Shown piece by piece: positions 1 to 6,451 of a stretch of DNA of 64,000 nucleotides. The position numbers and the translations under genes were made by a program. Position 1 is the stretch's first letter; each line of letters starts with the position of its first letter. The DNA is from Streptomyces griseoloalbus. GTDB lineage: Bacteria > Actinomycetota > Actinomycetes > Streptomycetales > Streptomycetaceae. The notes beneath the pieces are model-generated. The model was not told where the DNA came from and made no database searches. It worked only from the letters and a program-made list of their open reading frames with translations. The DNA lies in contig BMUD01000025.1 of assembly GCA_014650015.1 (NCBI GenBank), forward strand, positions 1-64,000, read 5' to 3'.

Positions 1-109
1 CCCTTCGGTCTTGCGTTTCCGACTCTATCAGATCCTTTTCTCGGCCTGACCCCCAGTCAGCGGGGTTTGTCTTTCCGGCCGCTGGGCCGTTCCGACGAGT
101 GAGACTTTA
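1..109 (-). other. 5' leader of an rRNA operon (pre-16S leader)
   Basis: Read on the minus strand, bases 60 to 1 contain GATCTGATAGAGTCGGAAAC followed by GCAAGACCGAAGGG. This is the conserved Streptomyces sequence found ahead of 16S rRNA, as I recall it from several rrn operons. The 16S gene itself would lie left of the window. No protein is encoded here. Identification rests on remembered sequence, not on an alignment. Confidence 0.8.
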
Positions 110-133
110 GCGGATTCCCGGCTCCCGAGCTAA
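104..133 (-). promoter_or_regulatory. probable rRNA operon promoter, downstream one
   Basis: On the minus strand TTAGCT (133-128), an 18-base spacer and TAAAGT (109-104) form a plausible sigma-70-type promoter reading leftward into the rRNA leader. Streptomyces rRNA operons normally carry several tandem promoters. A 6-bp hairpin (145-150 with 155-160) lies just upstream. Confidence 0.5.
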
Positions 134-296
134 TCGGGGGCCCTGCGCCCTTTCGGGCGCGGATTCCTCATTTCGCGAATACGCATGCCAATGACATGAC
201 GGCAGACAGACGACTGTCGTCGAGCAGTGATGGTACGTGCGGAATGGTTGTCCGGGGACCGACCGGAGTCGGCGCTCACGTCGGACAACTCGGAGA

Positions 297-325
297 ACAG
301 TACGGTTCCGTCCGGGGTGTGTCAA
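297..325 (-). promoter_or_regulatory. strong leftward promoter of the rRNA operon
   Basis: On the minus strand a perfect TTGACA (325-320) is followed by a 17-base spacer and TACTGT (302-297). This is one of the best vegetative promoter matches in the window. It fires away from trpS into the rRNA leader, so it is most simply one of the tandem rRNA promoters. Confidence 0.75.
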
Positions 326-352
326 CTCGCTGCCTCGAAGCCCACCGGAAGC

Positions 353-358
353 TAGTCT
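353..358 (+). promoter_or_regulatory. -10 box for the trpS leader transcript
   Basis: TAGTCT lies 7 bases before the leader-peptide ATG at 366, so transcription would begin at or next to that ATG and the leader peptide would be translated without a ribosome binding site. No clear -35 is visible at 17-18 bases. Confidence 0.5.
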
Positions 359-365
359 GGTCCGT

Positions 366-407
366 ATGACGACGCGTACGCACAGCCAGTTCTGGTGGGC
401 CGCCTGA
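366..407 (+). CDS. Trp-rich leader peptide of trpS
   Basis: A 13-residue reading frame encodes MTTRTHSQFWWAA with two adjacent Trp codons (393-398) and a TGA at 405-407. It directly precedes a terminator and the tryptophanyl-tRNA synthetase gene. It has no Shine-Dalgarno sequence; the -10 spacing suggests a leaderless start. Its role would be to sense charged tRNA-Trp: stalling on the Trp codons allows the antiterminator to form. Ribosome-mediated attenuation has been reported for the auxiliary S. coelicolor trpS gene, and this layout agrees. Confidence 0.88.
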   Translation: MTTRTHSQFWWAA

Positions 408-444
408 CGGCGGCCGTCCTTGCGTATGCGCTCCACGGCCGCCG
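398..444 (+). promoter_or_regulatory. trpS attenuator: protector and antiterminator stems
   Basis: Segment 408-417 (CGGCGGCCGT) is the exact reverse complement of 435-444, the 5' arm of the terminator, so pairing it would destroy the terminator (antiterminator). The same segment can instead pair with GGCCGCC at 398-404, which overlaps the last leader codons, giving a protector hairpin (398-404 with 409-415). These mutually exclusive stems are the classic geometry of amino-acid attenuation. Confidence 0.85.
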
Positions 445-466
445 CCTCGGCGGCCGTTTTTCGTTT
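435..466 (+). terminator. attenuator terminator before trpS
   Basis: A perfect stem of 435-443 with 449-457 (10 bp if G444-C448 also pairs) is followed by a run of T at 457-461. It lies between the leader peptide and trpS, so it would end transcription early when tRNA-Trp is well charged. Confidence 0.88.
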
Positions 467-529
467 CCCTCCAGGACTCCGGGGGCGGCCGGCCGGGGAC
501 GGCGGTCTCGACCAGGAGACGGAGGAGAG

Positions 530-1564
530 ATGACAAGGGTCTTCAGTGGGGTCAAGCCGACCGGGCATCTGACGCTGGGGAACTACCTGGGAGCCATGCG
601 GCAGTGGGCCGCCGTCGACCAGCACCGGGCGGAGGCGCTGTTCTGTGTCGTCGATCTGCACGCGCTGACCGTGGACCACGATCCGGCGCGGGTACGCAGG
701 CTGAGCCGGCAGGCGGCGACCTTGCTGCTGGCGGCCGGGCTGGATCCCCGGTTGTGCACGGTGTTCGTCCAGAGCCATGTGGACGAGCACGCGCGGCTGT
801 CGTATCTGCTCGAGTGCGTGGCCACGGACGGCGAGATGCGGCGGATGATCCAGTACAAGGAGAAGGCGGCCCGGGAGCAGCGGCGGGGCGGGAGCGTGCG
901 GCTGTCGCTGCTGACGTATCCGGTGCTGATGGCGGCGGACATCCTGGCGTACGGGGCCGACGAAGTGCCGGTCGGGGACGACCAGGCGCAGCACGTGGAG
1001 CTGACGCGGGATCTCGCGGTGCGTTTCAACCAGCGGTACGGGCACGCGTTCGTGGTGCCGCGGGCCACGCATCCGACGGTGGCGGCGCGGGTGATGAATC
1101 TGCAGGAGCCGCTGGCGAAGATGGGCAAGAGCGACGACACGGGACCGGGGATCGTCTACCTGCTCGACGAGCCGGACGTGGTGCGGAAGAAGGTCATGCG
1201 GGCGGTGACCGACAGCGGCCGGGAGGTCGTGTACGACAGGGAGTCCCGGCCGGGGGTGGCGAATCTGCTGGAGATCCTCGCGGCGTGCACGGGTGGGAAC
1301 CCGGAGGCGTTGGCCGGTGCATACGAGTCGTACGGAGCTTTGAAGGCAGACACGGCGGAGGCTGTGGTGGAGGTCCTGAGGCCCGTACAGGAAAGGCACA
1401 AGGAGTTGTGCGCGGATCCCGGCCATGTGGAGGGGGTGCTGCGGGATGGTGCGGAGCGGGCGCGGGGCATGGCGCGGCCGACCGTGGATGCCGCTTATCG
1501 GGCGATCGGGTTGCTGCCGGCGAGCTCTGACACCGAGGCGCGCGTGCTGAACGCGGCCGGGTAG
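530..1564 (+). CDS. trpS: tryptophanyl-tRNA synthetase (attenuation-controlled copy)
   Basis: Class I aminoacyl-tRNA synthetase of 344 residues that charges tRNA-Trp. The HIGH-type motif is TGHLTLGNY (about residues 11-19) and the KMSKS-type loop reads KMGKS (197-201), so the central Ser is Gly. The start at 530 has a GGAGG (521-525) 4 bases upstream; longer upstream frames run through the attenuator and are not coding. Streptomyces usually have two trpS genes, and the attenuated one in S. coelicolor is the indolmycin-resistant auxiliary enzyme. By its leader and position this should be that copy (inference); resistance residues were not checked. The 3' end overlaps a dead AraC-type gene on the other strand. 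Confidence 0.93.
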   Translation: MTRVFSGVKPTGHLTLGNYLGAMRQWAAVDQHRAEALFCVVDLHALTVDHDPARVRRLSRQAATLLLAAGLDPRLCTVFVQSHVDEHARLSYLLECVATDGEMRRMIQYKEKAAREQRRGGSVRLSLLTYPVLMAADILAYGADEVPVGDDQAQHVELTRDLAVRFNQRYGHAFVVPRATHPTVAARVMNLQEPLAKMGKSDDTGPGIVYLLDEPDVVRKKVMRAVTDSGREVVYDRESRPGVANLLEILAACTGGNPEALAGAYESYGALKADTAEAVVEVLRPVQERHKELCADPGHVEGVLRDGAERARGMARPTVDAAYRAIGLLPASSDTEARVLNAAG

Positions 1565-1699
1565 GCGCGGGGGCTGGTGGCGAGGCGCGATGCGAAGTGC
1601 CGGCGCATCTTGACCTCGCTGCCGAACCCGGCTCTGCGGGCGACCTCGGGCATCGGCATTGTCGGTGCGTTCGAGAAGCCGCTGTGCCGCGGCGATGCG
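1495..1699 (-). pseudogene. remnant of an AraC-family regulator (C-terminal HTH only)
   Basis: From 1699 leftward the minus strand reads RIAAAQRLLERTDN, then one base out of frame MPEVARRAGFGSEVKMRRHF and ASRLATSPRAYPAAF, ending at a TAA (1497-1495) inside the trpS 3' end. This is the hallmark second helix-turn-helix of AraC/GlxA-type regulators. The two halves lie in different frames, and upstream (1700-1875) no AraC sequence could be recovered, so the gene is both frameshifted and truncated. It overlaps trpS by about 70 bases. The rest of the gap up to proC shows no other gene. Confidence 0.72.
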
Positions 1700-1875
1700 C
1701 GGCGCGGGAAGGGGGCACGGGGGCCGAGCTGCTCGGTGACGAAGGGCGTGAACTCGGCGTTCCACGGCTCGCCCGATCTGGAGGCCTGGTTGAACGGGGC
1801 GGGGATCTCCCAGCTTGGTGGCCGGTGTCCGGTGCGTGGACCGGACCAACATGTGCGTGGAGACGACGGCCCGGA

Positions 1876-2688
1876 TCAGTCCTTGGTGCCGGAGGCGAGT
1901 TCGCGGCTGCGGTCGCGGGCGGCTTCGAGGGCGGCGATGAGGGCGGCCCGTACGCCGTGGTTCTCCAGTTCGCGGATGGCGCTGATGGTGGTGCCCGCGG
2001 GTGAGGTGACGTTCTCGCGGAGCTTGACCGGGTGTTCGCCGCTGTCGCGGAGCATGGTGGCGGCGCCGATCGCGGACTGGACGATCAGGTCGTGGGCCTT
2101 GTCGCGGGGCAGGCCGAGGAGGATGCCGGCGTCGGTCATGGCTTCGACCAGGTAGAAGAAGTACGCCGGGCCGGAGCCGGAGAGGGCGGTGCAGGCGTCC
2201 TGCTGGGACTCGGGGACGCGGAGCGTCTTGCCGACGGCGCCGAAGATCTCCTCGGCGTGGGCGAGGTGGTCGGCGGTGGCGTGGCTGCCGGCGGAGATGA
2301 CCGACATGGCCTCGTCGACGAGGGCGGGGGTGTTGGTCATGACGCGGACCACGGGGGTGCCCTCGGCGAGGCGGTCCTCGAAGTAGGAGGTCGGGATGCC
2401 GGCGGCGCCGCTGACGACCAGGCGGTCGGCGGGGACGTGCGGGGCGAGTTCGTCGAGGAGGGTGCCCATGTCCTGCGGCTTGACCGTGAGGATCAGGGTG
2501 TCGGCGGTCTTGGCGGCTTCCTGGTTGGAGACCGGGGTGACGCCGTGGCGGGCGCGGAGTTCCTCGGCTCGTTCCTGGCGGCGGGCGGTGACCAGGAGGT
2601 CGGCGGGGGCCCAGCCGGCGCGGATCATTCCGCTGAGCAGGGCTTCGCCGATCTTGCCGGTGCCGAGGACTGCGACTTTCTGCGTCAT
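1876..2688 (-). CDS. proC: pyrroline-5-carboxylate reductase
   Basis: A 270-residue NAD(P)H-dependent enzyme for the last step of proline synthesis, pyrroline-5-carboxylate to proline. The N-terminal Rossmann loop is GTGKIG (about residues 9-14). The central segment TALSGSGPAYFFYLVEAM and the C-terminal TSPAGTTISAI are family signatures. Length is normal. It starts with ATG at 2688 and stands about 100 bases from the ABC permease gene upstream, also on the minus strand. Confidence 0.97.
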   Translation of the reverse strand: MTQKVAVLGTGKIGEALLSGMIRAGWAPADLLVTARRQERAEELRARHGVTPVSNQEAAKTADTLILTVKPQDMGTLLDELAPHVPADRLVVSGAAGIPTSYFEDRLAEGTPVVRVMTNTPALVDEAMSVISAGSHATADHLAHAEEIFGAVGKTLRVPESQQDACTALSGSGPAYFFYLVEAMTDAGILLGLPRDKAHDLIVQSAIGAATMLRDSGEHPVKLRENVTSPAGTTISAIRELENHGVRAALIAALEAARDRSRELASGTKD

Positions 2689-2794
2689 GGCTGGGGGTGC
2701 CCTCCGGGGTGTGCGTCGTCCTGGTTCATCCTCGCACCCGTGGGCGCCGGGGGGCGGGTGGTGTCCGGTGGGCGGGATGGCGGGTCGGCCGGCG

Positions 2795-3580
2795 TCATGC
2801 CGTCCGGCGTCGGAGGGTCGCCGCGCCGAGACCCAGCACCAGCAGGGCGCAGCCGGCGACGATCAGGGCGTCGCGTACGAAGGCGGCGGTCATGTCGGTG
2901 TGGGTGAGAACCTCGTTCATGCCGTCGACGGCGTAGGACATGGGGAGGACGTCGGAGATGGTCTCCAGGACGGGGTGCATGGTGTCGCGCGGGGCGAAGA
3001 GGCCGCAGAGGAGGAGCTGGGGGAAGATCACCGCCGGCATGAACTGGACCGCCTGGAATTCGGAGGCCGCGAAGGCCGAGACGAAGAGGCCGAGGGCCGT
3101 GCCGAGGAGTGCGTCGAGCAGGGCGACCAGGAGGAGCAGCCAGGGGCTGCCGGTGACGTCGAGGTCCAGGACCCAGACGGCGAGGCCGGTGGCGAGGGCC
3201 GACTGGATGATCGCGAGGGTGCCGAAGGCGAGGGCGTAGCCCGCGATGAGGTCGCCTTTGCCGAGGGGCAGGGCGAGGAGGCGTTCGAGGGTGCCGGAGG
3301 TGCGTTCGCGCAGGGTGGCGATCGAGGTGACCAGGAACATCGTGATCAGCGGGAAGATCCCGAGGAGTGACGCGCCGATGGTGTCGAAGGTGCGCGGGCT
3401 GCCGTCGAAGACGTAGCGGAGCAGGAACAGCATCACGCACGGGATGAGGATCATCAGCGCGATGGTGCGCGGGTCGTGGCGGAGCTGGCGCAGGACCCGG
3501 GCGGCGGTGGCGGTGGTGCGGGAGAGGCTCGGGGCGCCGGCCGGGGCGGGGGTGATCGTCGCCGGGCGGGGGGTGCTCAT
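2795..3580 (-). CDS. ABC-2 type exporter permease
   Basis: A 261-residue membrane protein with about six hydrophobic segments (for example IALMILIPCVMLFLLRYVF and GIFPLITMFLVTSIATL) and the ABC-2 arrangement, including LRERTSGTLERLLALP after the second segment. It should form the membrane half of a multidrug-type exporter with the ATPase upstream. Its ATG (3580-3578) overlaps the ATPase stop (3579-3577) in an ATGA, so translation is coupled. The substrate cannot be told from sequence. Confidence 0.9.
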   Translation of the reverse strand: MSTPRPATITPAPAGAPSLSRTTATAARVLRQLRHDPRTIALMILIPCVMLFLLRYVFDGSPRTFDTIGASLLGIFPLITMFLVTSIATLRERTSGTLERLLALPLGKGDLIAGYALAFGTLAIIQSALATGLAVWVLDLDVTGSPWLLLLVALLDALLGTALGLFVSAFAASEFQAVQFMPAVIFPQLLLCGLFAPRDTMHPVLETISDVLPMSYAVDGMNEVLTHTDMTAAFVRDALIVAGCALLVLGLGAATLRRRTA

Positions 3581-4368
3581 CGGGTGGTCTCCTTCGTACG
3601 GCCTGCCGTGATCGCCGCGTCCACCAGGTGCAGGAAGGCCGCCTCGACGGTCTCGGAGCCGGTGCGGGCGCGGAGGGCGTCGGGGGTGTCGTCGGCGAGG
3701 ATCTCGCCCGCGCGCATGAGCAGGAGGCGGTCGCAGCGCTCGGCCTCGTCCATGACGTGGGAGGAGATCAGCAGCGTCGTGCCGCGTTCGGCGGCGAGGG
3801 TGTGGAAGAGGTTCCACAGGTCGCGGCGCAGGACCGGGTCGAGGCCGACCGTGGGTTCGTCGAGGACGAGGAGTTCGGGGGTGCCGAGGAGGGCCACGGC
3901 GAGGGAGACGCGGCTGCGCTGGCCGCCGGAGAGGTTGCCGGCGAGGGCGTCGGCGTGGGTGGTGAGGTCGACGTCGGCGATGGCCCGGGTGACCTTCTCG
4001 TGGCGGCGGTCGGCCGACGCGCGGCCGGGGTCGAGGATCGCGGCGAAGTAGTCGAGGTTCTGGCGGACGGTCAGGTCGTCGTAGACCGAGGGGGCCTGGG
4101 TGACGTAGCCGATGCGGGTGCGCAGGGCGGGGTGGCCGGCGGGCCGGCCGAGGACGTCGAGGGTGCCGGTGACCTTGGCCTGGGTGCCGACGACGGCCCG
4201 CATCAGGGTCGACTTTCCGCAGCCGGAGGGGCCGAGGAGGCCGGTGATCCGGCCGCCCGGGACGGTGAAGTCGAGGCCCCTCAGGACGGTGCGGGGGCCT
4301 CGGACGACGGTGAGGTCCTGGGCGTGGACTGCCGGTTCCTCCGGTGGCCGGGAGGAATAATTCATCAT
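3577..4368 (-). CDS. ABC exporter ATP-binding protein
   Basis: A 263-residue ATPase with Walker A GPSGCGKST (46-54), Q-loop Gln about 91, signature LSGGQ (146-150) and Walker B LLVLDEP (166-172). It powers the permease encoded next, DrrA/CcmA style. There are two possible ATG starts, 4368 and 4365. Both lie inside a long palindrome (4351-4385), so either the start or the regulation is unusual. GGAGG lies about 12 bases ahead of the first ATG, farther than ideal. No regulator gene adjoins the pair. Confidence 0.93.
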   Translation of the reverse strand: MMNYSSRPPEEPAVHAQDLTVVRGPRTVLRGLDFTVPGGRITGLLGPSGCGKSTLMRAVVGTQAKVTGTLDVLGRPAGHPALRTRIGYVTQAPSVYDDLTVRQNLDYFAAILDPGRASADRRHEKVTRAIADVDLTTHADALAGNLSGGQRSRVSLAVALLGTPELLVLDEPTVGLDPVLRRDLWNLFHTLAAERGTTLLISSHVMDEAERCDRLLLMRAGEILADDTPDALRARTGSETVEAAFLHLVDAAITAGRTKETTR

Positions 4369-4385
4369 GCGATGAATACTCCTCC
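4351..4385. promoter_or_regulatory. long palindrome over the start codon of the ABC operon
   Basis: Left arm GGAGGAATAATTCATC (4351-4366) and right arm GATGAATACTCCTCC (4371-4385) are inverted copies apart from a short mismatch and indel. The inner 7-bp arms ATTCATC/GATGAAT are perfect around a 4-base centre. It covers the ATG of the ATPase gene, so it is a good candidate operator or a translation-blocking hairpin. The cognate regulator is unknown. Confidence 0.6.
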
Positions 4386-4401
4386 CGGGCCCGGCGGCAC
4401 G

Positions 4402-5208
4402 TCAAGCAGTCGAGGTCGACGGTGTGCTCGCCAGGAGGAGGACGACGTCGTAGGTCTTCTCGACGATTCCGTCCGGGAAGAGGGCCAGGAGGTGCTGCCG
4501 CTCCTCGGCGAGGTAGGCCGCGGTGCGTTCCTCGCCCTGGGTCAGGAAGACGGAACGGCTGCCGAGGTTGGCCAGGTGCGTGGCGAGCGGCACGCGGCGG
4601 CTTCAGCGGATCTGGCGGCGGACGAGGTCGAGGCGGCCCGTGGGGTCGGCGACGCGGGCGTTGACGTTGCGTTTCTCGGCGGAGAGGTCCAGTCCGAAGT
4701 GCCGGTCGCCGCGTTCCGCCGCCTGCGCGATCCAGGGCACGTCCAGCGCGTCGGTGTTCCACCACAGCGCCGGCGTTCCGCCCGGCCGCAGGACCCGGAG
4801 CACCTCCGGGACAGCCTTCGCGGGGTCGGTCCAGTGCCAGGCCTGGGCGTAGGTGAGGAGGTCGGCGCAGTGGCCGGCCGGCGGGAGGGCGTCGCCGTCG
4901 CCCCGGACGATCGGCACGTCGGGGAGGGTGCGGCGGAACTCGGCCGCCATGCCGTCCCCGGGCTCGACGGCGATCACCTCGGCGCCGCGCGCGTGCGGAC
5001 GGGCGGTCGCCATGCCCGTACCGGCGCCGACGTCCACCACCCGGGAGCCGGCGAGGGGACGGCCGGTCAGCTCCTCGATCGTGTCGAAGAGGGCGGGCGG
5101 GTACGAGGGGCGGCCGGCGGCGTACTGGGCGGCGGCGGCGTTGAAGGAGTGGACGCGCAGGGTGTGCGCGATCCGGTCGGCGGACGGGGTGGCCCTCGGT
5201 GTGGCCAT
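4402..5208 (-). pseudogene. SAM-dependent methyltransferase split by an in-frame TGA
   Basis: From ATG 5208 the frame encodes a class I methyltransferase with motif I VVDVGAGTGMA (about 57-67), acidic motif II VEPGDG and AQAWHWTDP, typical of the family. It stops at TGA 4605-4603 after 201 residues. The same frame then continues with SRRVPLATHLANLGSRSVFL through VEKTYDVVLLLAS to 4402, which is the normal C-terminus of this family. A single TGG-to-TGA change at codon 202 explains the break (the residue there is usually Trp, from memory). It is either a young pseudogene or a sequencing error; the catalytic core is intact. Confidence 0.72.
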
Positions 5209-5271
5209 ACGGTCGTGCCGCGCAGGGGGCTGCCGTGCCGCGCAGGGGGCTTTGGGTGGAGGGCGCTCGCG

Positions 5272-5796
5272 TCAGGAGCGGCGGCGCTTCTTCGACGGGT
5301 TGCCGGAGCGGCGGGTGGTGCGCTTCTCGTACTGCTCGCGCGCGGTCTCGTACTCCGCGCGGTGGAGCTTCTCGCCCGGGGCCTCGGTGAGGGAGCGGAA
5401 GAAGTAGGCGACGAGGCAGCCGACGAAGCCGATGGCCAGGAGGCCGCGGAGGGAGGCCTGGCGGGCGGGGTCGGGGCGGGTGGTGAAGGCGGACCAGGTG
5501 TGCCGGAAGGCCAGGGCGCTGCAGATCGCGAACATCACGACCATCAGGAGGGTGACGAAGCTGCCGATCTCGGCGATCCGAAGGCCCTGATAGGCGATGC
5601 GCAGGACGAAGCAGGAGGCGGCCGCGGCGGCGAGGGAGCCGAGGGCGACGCCGACGCGGCGGGCGGTGTAGCCGCCGGAGTGGTCGACCCATGTGGTGCC
5701 GAAGAAGCGGATGGGCTCGGGCCGGGGGCCCACGGGGGTCCCGGGGGTCGCCGGGGAGCCCGCGGTGCTGTCCGGGGTGCCGTTCTCTGCGCTCAC
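5272..5796 (-). CDS. small membrane protein of unknown function
   Basis: A 174-residue protein with a Pro/Gly-rich cytoplasmic start (about residues 1-45), three hydrophobic segments (VGVALGSLAAAAASCFVLRI; IGSFVTLLMVVMFAICSALAF; GLLAIGFVGCLVAYFF) and a strongly basic tail ending KKRRRS. I do not recognise a named family. It starts with ATG at 5796. It lies just upstream of the broken methyltransferase gene on the same strand; no functional link is evident. Confidence 0.8.
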   Translation of the reverse strand: MSAENGTPDSTAGSPATPGTPVGPRPEPIRFFGTTWVDHSGGYTARRVGVALGSLAAAAASCFVLRIAYQGLRIAEIGSFVTLLMVVMFAICSALAFRHTWSAFTTRPDPARQASLRGLLAIGFVGCLVAYFFRSLTEAPGEKLHRAEYETAREQYEKRTTRRSGNPSKKRRRS

Positions 5797-5921
5797 GCGT
5801 CGATTATGGCTCCGGGCGTACCGCGGGCTCCGGGTGGGATCGGGCTCGGCGCGAGGCGCCGGACCGGAACCTCGGACGGGCGACGTGCCGTACGGGCGCG
5901 TCCCCGTGGTGCCGCAGCCGG

Positions 5922-6269
5922 TCAGAGGCAGCGGGAGGCCACGTAACCGTCGCGGCCGGTGTACACGTACGCGTCCGCGGCGTACTCGCCGTTGCTGACG
6001 TTGTCCCAGATGTTCGACGTGCCGTACGGGCCCGTCACCGTGGTGCCCGGTGTCTGGCAGTAGATCGGGACGCGGGCGCCCTCGGCCAGGACCCGCACGA
6101 TGTTGTACTGCGTACCGGGACCACTGCGGACGTTCAGGCGGACGCCCGGCGCGACCGGGTAGTAGCGGACGGCCGTGGACTCCGCGGTCGTGACGGCTTC
6201 CTGTGTGCCGGGCTCGACCTCTTCGACCCGCTCGGCCGGTCCGACCTCTTCGACGCGGTCAACAGACAT
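5922..6269 (-). CDS. SH3-domain (bacterial SH3_3-type) protein
   Basis: A 115-residue protein. Residues about 35-80 (YPVAPGVRLNVRSGPGTQYN and what follows) match the bacterial SH3 pattern, in which LNVRSGPGT is diagnostic. Such domains usually bind peptidoglycan or other wall polymers, but no signal peptide is visible; the N-terminus is short and acidic (repeats of VEEVGPAERVEEVEPG). GGGGGAG 8 bases upstream supports the ATG at 6269. It is divergent from the kinase gene. Confidence 0.8.
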   Translation of the reverse strand: MSVDRVEEVGPAERVEEVEPGTQEAVTTAESTAVRYYPVAPGVRLNVRSGPGTQYNIVRVLAEGARVPIYCQTPGTTVTGPYGTSNIWDNVSNGEYAADAYVYTGRDGYVASRCL

Positions 6270-6451
6270 GCAGAACTCCCCCCGTTGGACCCCATGACTG
6301 CGATGGGGTCACGTTCATTCCCCTGCGTCACGTGATGAAACACGAGTTCACGACTCGCACGCGGAGGCTAGCAAGCCGCCTCGGTCCCGTACGAGTCATC
6401 GACTAGGCTCCGTGGGTCGCGCGCGCGGACGAACAGCACGGGGGTGGTCCC

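Noticed and set aside
1-330. Protein-coding frames left of trpS
   Set aside because: The sequence matches an rRNA leader and promoters; frames there lack ribosome sites.
3628-5946. Very long frame on the plus strand opposite the ABC exporter and methyltransferase genes
   Set aside because: It is the mirror of real minus-strand genes and is Gly/Glu/Ala-rich nonsense; high GC leaves opposite frames open.
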